Source of the DNA: Nageia nagi
Taxonomy: Eukaryota > Pinophyta
Length of the DNA: 64,000 nt
Direction: 5' to 3'
Assembly (NCBI GenBank): GCA_050084985.1
Contig: JBITNC010000001.1
Coordinates: forward strand, 95,790,001-95,854,000
Positions within the stretch are counted from its first letter, which is position 1; each line of letters starts with the position of its first letter. The notes under the pieces were generated by a model. The model worked only from the letters and a program-made list of their open reading frames with translations. It did not search any database and had not been told where the DNA came from. This document shows, piece after piece, positions 59,421 to 64,000 of this stretch. The translations under genes and the position numbers were made by a program.

Positions 59421-61200
59421 TGCCCATTACTTTAAGCCTCTAAAATTCCATGCACCTTGTTTAGATATGTATTAATGCTCAAGATGCCTAAAGATGGATT
59501 TATTAATCTTCCAACCTTTTTACCCAATATTTTTCCTTGGTAATAAGTTATTACGTGAGATAAACTAGATTTTTTTAATTTTTTTCCTTGAAGTTTGGTA
59601 TCTCTTATGAATAGTATTATTTTCATTATGAAAAGTAAGAAATGAAACTATTTTTTTTATATGTTCTCATATTATTTTCTTTTGTATTTTTGATAAAGTT
59701 ACAATGATATTTGATGTGCTTCTCCATATATGTTTTTGGGTTGATAAGGTGGTGATGGAGCTTGATCATTTATGGAAACTTATTGGCCATTAAGCTATAC
59801 CCCTTTCACAATGAGTCATATCCCACTTAGTAGTCTTCTAGGTATAGATATCAATATTTTTGACATCATCGTCCAACTCTACATGGATACTCTAGATCCT
59901 CAACCCACCCTCATTCATAACCACTACATCCTATATTATTTAGTGTAACTCATAATACTAGTGACTAGGATACACACTCTAAAAAATAAAATCCATCATT
60001 AGAAGCAGTTACTTTCAAGGACTAAGATGCATGAGATAAGACAAATGTTCTCCTATCATAACGATGGTGTCCTATTCCTTATCGAAACTAAGCATAGATG
60101 ATGATGATCGGATCACCCCTTTGAATATGATTTAAGTGTCATTTCCTAAGATGTTCCTATAGTTTCAAATATATTATTATTATTATTTGTTAATTCCTAA
60201 CCCAATATTAGGGTTAGTTTGAATAACTCATATGGGGGTGTTACTTATTCAAACATGCTTTTTGTTGTTGAGTAATAATGGTCTAAGGGCATACCATTTA
60301 TAACAAGATAATATGGTACAATAATTAAGAGGATCTATTAGGATTATTTTGGATAAATATTGGTTTTAGATCATAATATATTGCATAAAAGGGGTCCATA
60401 TTACATTATATGTAGGAATATAATGTAAAGAGATATTTAATAGACCACTTGTGGCATATCTCTCTAATAGGGTTTAGTACCTATTATATCATTGTTTTAT
60501 ATGATATAAGGAAGATATTATTACAACATCATTGTGGAAAATATATTGAAAGAATTACATACTTAGGAGGATTTTCCTTGAAGTTTCTATTAGATTTATT
60601 ACTTCTTAAGGAATATTTTATGATGTTTTCTTATCTTAAAGGTTCATATTTGATAAGTTATTCTCTCTTGTTGACTATTTTATTGTCTTTTTTTTGTAAA
60701 GACCAAAAACAAGCCACTTGGTAAATTGAAGGGGGGTTTTTTATATAGGAACCCAAAACATGTTATGAAAAAATTGCAATAGTTTAGGAAACATATCACC
60801 ACTATTTTTTGCATAAAAACTACAATTATTTATATCATATTACATTTCCTACATGTTATTTGGTATCCTAAAAATGGATAAACCATTTTTACACATTTCA
60901 AACTTATGGAGAATCTTTTCCTTTTGAATGGGATTACTACTAAACCATAGCATTTAGGCATGTTATTCTTGCAATAGTAAAAATTAGTCTTCTATAGTCA
61001 TTAAGTACAATATTCCTCCTTTCAACTAGCCTATGCATTGAGAGGATCCTACCTTTAGTTTGTTGCATCAAGATCTATTTTCATACATGAGGATATATTT
61101 CATAAATTTCTTATTAAAATTTGAGAGAATTCTACTGCTAAAGCCATTTAGGGTTATCTGCTTATTATTAGCAACTTGTTTGGTTGTTTCTTTTTCCCTC
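59421..61200. other. Tandem-unit sequence, no gene seen
   Basis: Collinear with 46461-48890. Short frames such as 60449-60724 are not open in the other copies. Confidence 0.5.
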
Positions 61201-61990
61201 ACTTCTTCTCACTCAGGAATCCAATATGTTTTTATCCTATATTAAATTTTTGATGTTTTCATGTGAACCAAATGTCATTCTTGAGAAATTATATTTCTTT
61301 TACTATAGTTTCCTTCGAATTTGATTAGAGCTTAGACTCCTTATCTTGACACTCTACTATTCCTTATTTGTTAAGAATTTCCTTCTTGATTATACATTGA
61401 TCAACCTTAATTATTAGGATTTCCATTTTGTTGTATTTTCTTCACATTAACCATATAATGTTCAACAATTTCATCCCTAGTCTTTGGTTCATTTTTAATA
61501 TCCTTACCTATAGTTACCGCAGATTCTCCTTATGAAGACATGATCTATCTTCCATTTTTTTAATGGTTTCTTTTATAGAACTATTTGGGATTTTACCTTC
61601 TCTAATTTTTTGGCTCCTAATTCACCATTTGTTTCTTGAGTCTATTATTTATAAATTGTATTTATTATGATCTTCCTTGATAGCAAGATCCCAGGTTATG
61701 ACCAATATGTTTGTAAGTTAGACAATTGTAATTGTTATTTTCATAGAGTAGTTCATGGACCATTCTCCTAATTTTAATTCCAATATTATTTTTGGGGGAT
61801 ATTCACTCCAAATTTCATCATGATACAAAACCTTATATTCACCATTTGAGTTTGGTCTTTTATGACCTCATTTGTTGACATAAAATTTTCAAAGGATCTT
61901 ATGATACCCTTAAATATATTTTGGTGTCAAACTTTGAATGGATGATGTGGAAGGCTTAATAAAATTAGATCTATCATAATTTGAACTTTG
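61200..61990 (-). pseudogene. Antisense LINE ORF1 remnant, copy C
   Basis: Counterpart of 21700-22480 and 48900-49700. It is the most degraded copy; the zinc-knuckle region near 61680-61725 is recognisable only by nucleotide alignment to copy A. Confidence 0.4.
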
Positions 61991-62580
61991 AATGGCTTTA
62001 ATCTTGGGTTTTATTTTTTCATAAACAAACCTCGCTTACAAAAAAATAAGGCAAGTCCTTTTCCTTTACATTACCAAAGGTGAACATGATGTAATCATCA
62101 AGTATTATGATGAAATTGAGACTTCGTTTAATATTCCATATTAATTTTTCCATTTATAAATCATATTAATATTTGGCCTAGTTCTATGAAATTTTTCAAT
62201 CAAATTGCAATGCCCCCTTTTTATCAATTTAAAAACCCTCCTTCACCAAGAGGAATTAAATAAAGGTAATATTGCTTAAGTAATAGTATGGTATTCTTCT
62301 TCTTTATGTCACATCAATATTTTGATATCTTCATCTTCAATATTCAATCCTTATGATATTTAGGACCTGATATTTCTTCAAAACTTATCTACACAATACT
62401 TACAAGTTATCATTAACATATGATTGTGTCTTCATATGAAAAATATAATATAAATTATAAAATAAAACATGCAATAATATATATCTAATCTAAAAATAAA
62501 TCATGCATTAATGGATCTACATTATAAACTTATAACATGCATCAAACAATCCTATGGTGGAAATCTAATATGTATTATCT

Positions 62581-64000
62581 AATCTAACATGCAATGCAAA
62601 AAGTTTTCTATGTTGCAATGATGATCTATATCAAAAAACTAACATGAAGCTAATCTAATAATAGTAGTAATAAAAAGGAATACTAACATTATGCTTAATA
62701 GCTCATAGAGAATTGTAACATCACTTTGAAAGTACGATAAATAAAGTGACTAGAGGTTTTGTAAGAGGAGAGAGATAGAATTAGTTATAGTAGAGGCCAA
62801 TTTTGGTTTTATAAAGTTTCCTAAATATTTAAAAAAAACAAAAATAGGAAATTAGGTTTATTTTTAGTAAACACATGAAGAACACACAATTAGCACCTTA
62901 AATATCTAATTTTTTCTATTCTAAGATGAGGACAACAAAGTGAAAACAAAGGATAAAATTAGCTCAAGGATCAATTGACCAATTTTGGATCAACATGCCA
63001 ATTACGTAAGGTCAATCGATGGGCTAATTTATGATTCATTAGGCCAATTAGGACAATACATAAACATGAGGAATAAATGTACACATTTTCAATACCTACA
63101 CCTAGCTATAACTAGACTACAACTATTACATGAAAAGTAAATGAATGACTCTAATAACATTTACTAATACTTTATATCTCATTTTTACAAGTCATAACAA
63201 ATATATATCAAGGTGTCAACATAAATCCATGCAATTTGAGCATGTTTAGGAAGTTAGAGTTTTCATGTTTGTTTAAATTCTCTAGAGTATCTTTTTAAGT
63301 ATATAATATGAATAACTCAAAATTAATCCAAAGATAAAAACTTATTTGAATCAAGTTGATCATATGAACTATTCCCAATAGTTATAAAAATCATTCTCAA
63401 GAATGATAAATATGTATTGATTTTATAATATTAATTAATAAGTTGGTTATTAATTATGTTTATTATCTTATCTATATGTATATTTTTAAAAATAAATTTA
63501 TAACTTGTATTTATAATATTAATTTTACATATTTCTATATTAAGGCATATGATTTCTTATGCATGATTTTCTTAGTGTGATTATCTTTTGAATTTAATTT
63601 TTTTATTCAATTGTAGAACGTTCGAACTTCTTAAATGAAAATAAATAATTTAGGTTTATCATTTTAAGTACTTGAAATAAATTAAGATTCATCTAGGTTA
63701 ATTTGAATAATCAAATATTGGATTGATTTTATGGTTATACAAGCATGTAAAAATCTTACTTTAAATTTGCATTAGTTTATAATATTATAAAATAAATATA
63801 TTTAATCATTTCCTAAGAACTTTTCATTAATCCTCTATATTAGATTGTCAAAAAATCACCTTAGCGAGAAATATTAGTCTCTAGCATCTTACCACTAGTT
63901 TATGTCAAAGAATGATCTCATAATATCAATCATTACTTATTCATGGCTAGGCTACATATTATTTGTAATATTATAGAGTTGACATTAGATAACTATTATT
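62581..64000 (+). repeat. Tandem unit, copy D (start only)
   Basis: Begins AATCTAACATGCAATG and stays collinear with 2605-4030, 50236-51990 and 23006-23529/36242-36670 to the window edge. The SINE site is empty here (TTGTAGAACGTTCG at about 63611). No gene seen. Confidence 0.75.

Larger units (their letters stand above)
50236..62580 (+). repeat. Tandem unit, copy C
   Basis: 12.3 kb between landmarks. Only a 248 bp SINE and a retroposed segment of about 0.7 kb are extra, and about 1.4 kb matching 6300-7770 of copy A is deleted at about 54378. This is the least interrupted copy and the best template for the unit. Confidence 0.8.

Noticed and set aside
1-64000. tRNA, rRNA or organelle-derived genes
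   Set aside because: I scanned by eye for conserved rRNA and tRNA phrases and saw only the tRNA-like box B in the SINE.

Overview
The window looks like gene-poor nuclear DNA from a large plant genome. A conifer or other gymnosperm is the best guess. This is an inference from four signs: very AT-rich sequence, dense old retroelements, a Tat-lineage Ty3/gypsy element, and an endonuclease-bearing Penelope-like element, a class I know in plants mainly from conifers. I found no intact host gene. Almost every coding signal is a decayed mobile element.

The backbone from about 2605 to the right edge is a direct tandem array of a long unit, roughly 11-12.5 kb once insertions are removed. Four copies are visible: A (2605-23005), B (23006-50235), C (50236-62580) and the start of D (62581-64000). 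By eye the copies are about 80-88% alike. Each complete unit carries plus-strand remains of an old LINE (endonuclease and reverse transcriptase C-terminal parts) and minus-strand remains of another LINE ORF1. Each also carries a block of about 600 bp that is far better conserved than its flanks and that I cannot explain.

Copy-specific insertions sit in this backbone. Copy A holds a solo LTR (9922-10404), a 5'-truncated Penelope-like element with a GIY-YIG domain and a hammerhead-like 3' motif (11269-12550), and a 7.3 kb L1-type LINE (13365-20678). Copy B is split by a complete 12.7 kb LTR retrotransposon (23530-36236, TSD CTTGG). It also has a minus-strand retroelement-like fragment (36672-38208) and two solo LTRs (43802-44224, 47803-48301). 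Copy C holds a tRNA-derived SINE (51320-51567) and a minus-strand retroposed transcript (55817-56509). Positions 1-2604 are one end of a minus-strand LTR element whose interior contains a fragment of an ABHD17-type alpha/beta hydrolase gene.

The complete LTR element is the most informative part. Its order is LTR, gag, protease, an archaeal-type RNase H with all four D-E-D-D residues, reverse transcriptase, a conventional RNase H that has lost most catalytic residues, integrase with a perfect D-35-E, a 3.5 kb extra ORF, LTR. It is dead: about 29 in-frame stops and several frameshifts. Twenty-six of the stops are TAG or TAA at places where CAG or CAA fits, as expected from decay of methylated cytosine.
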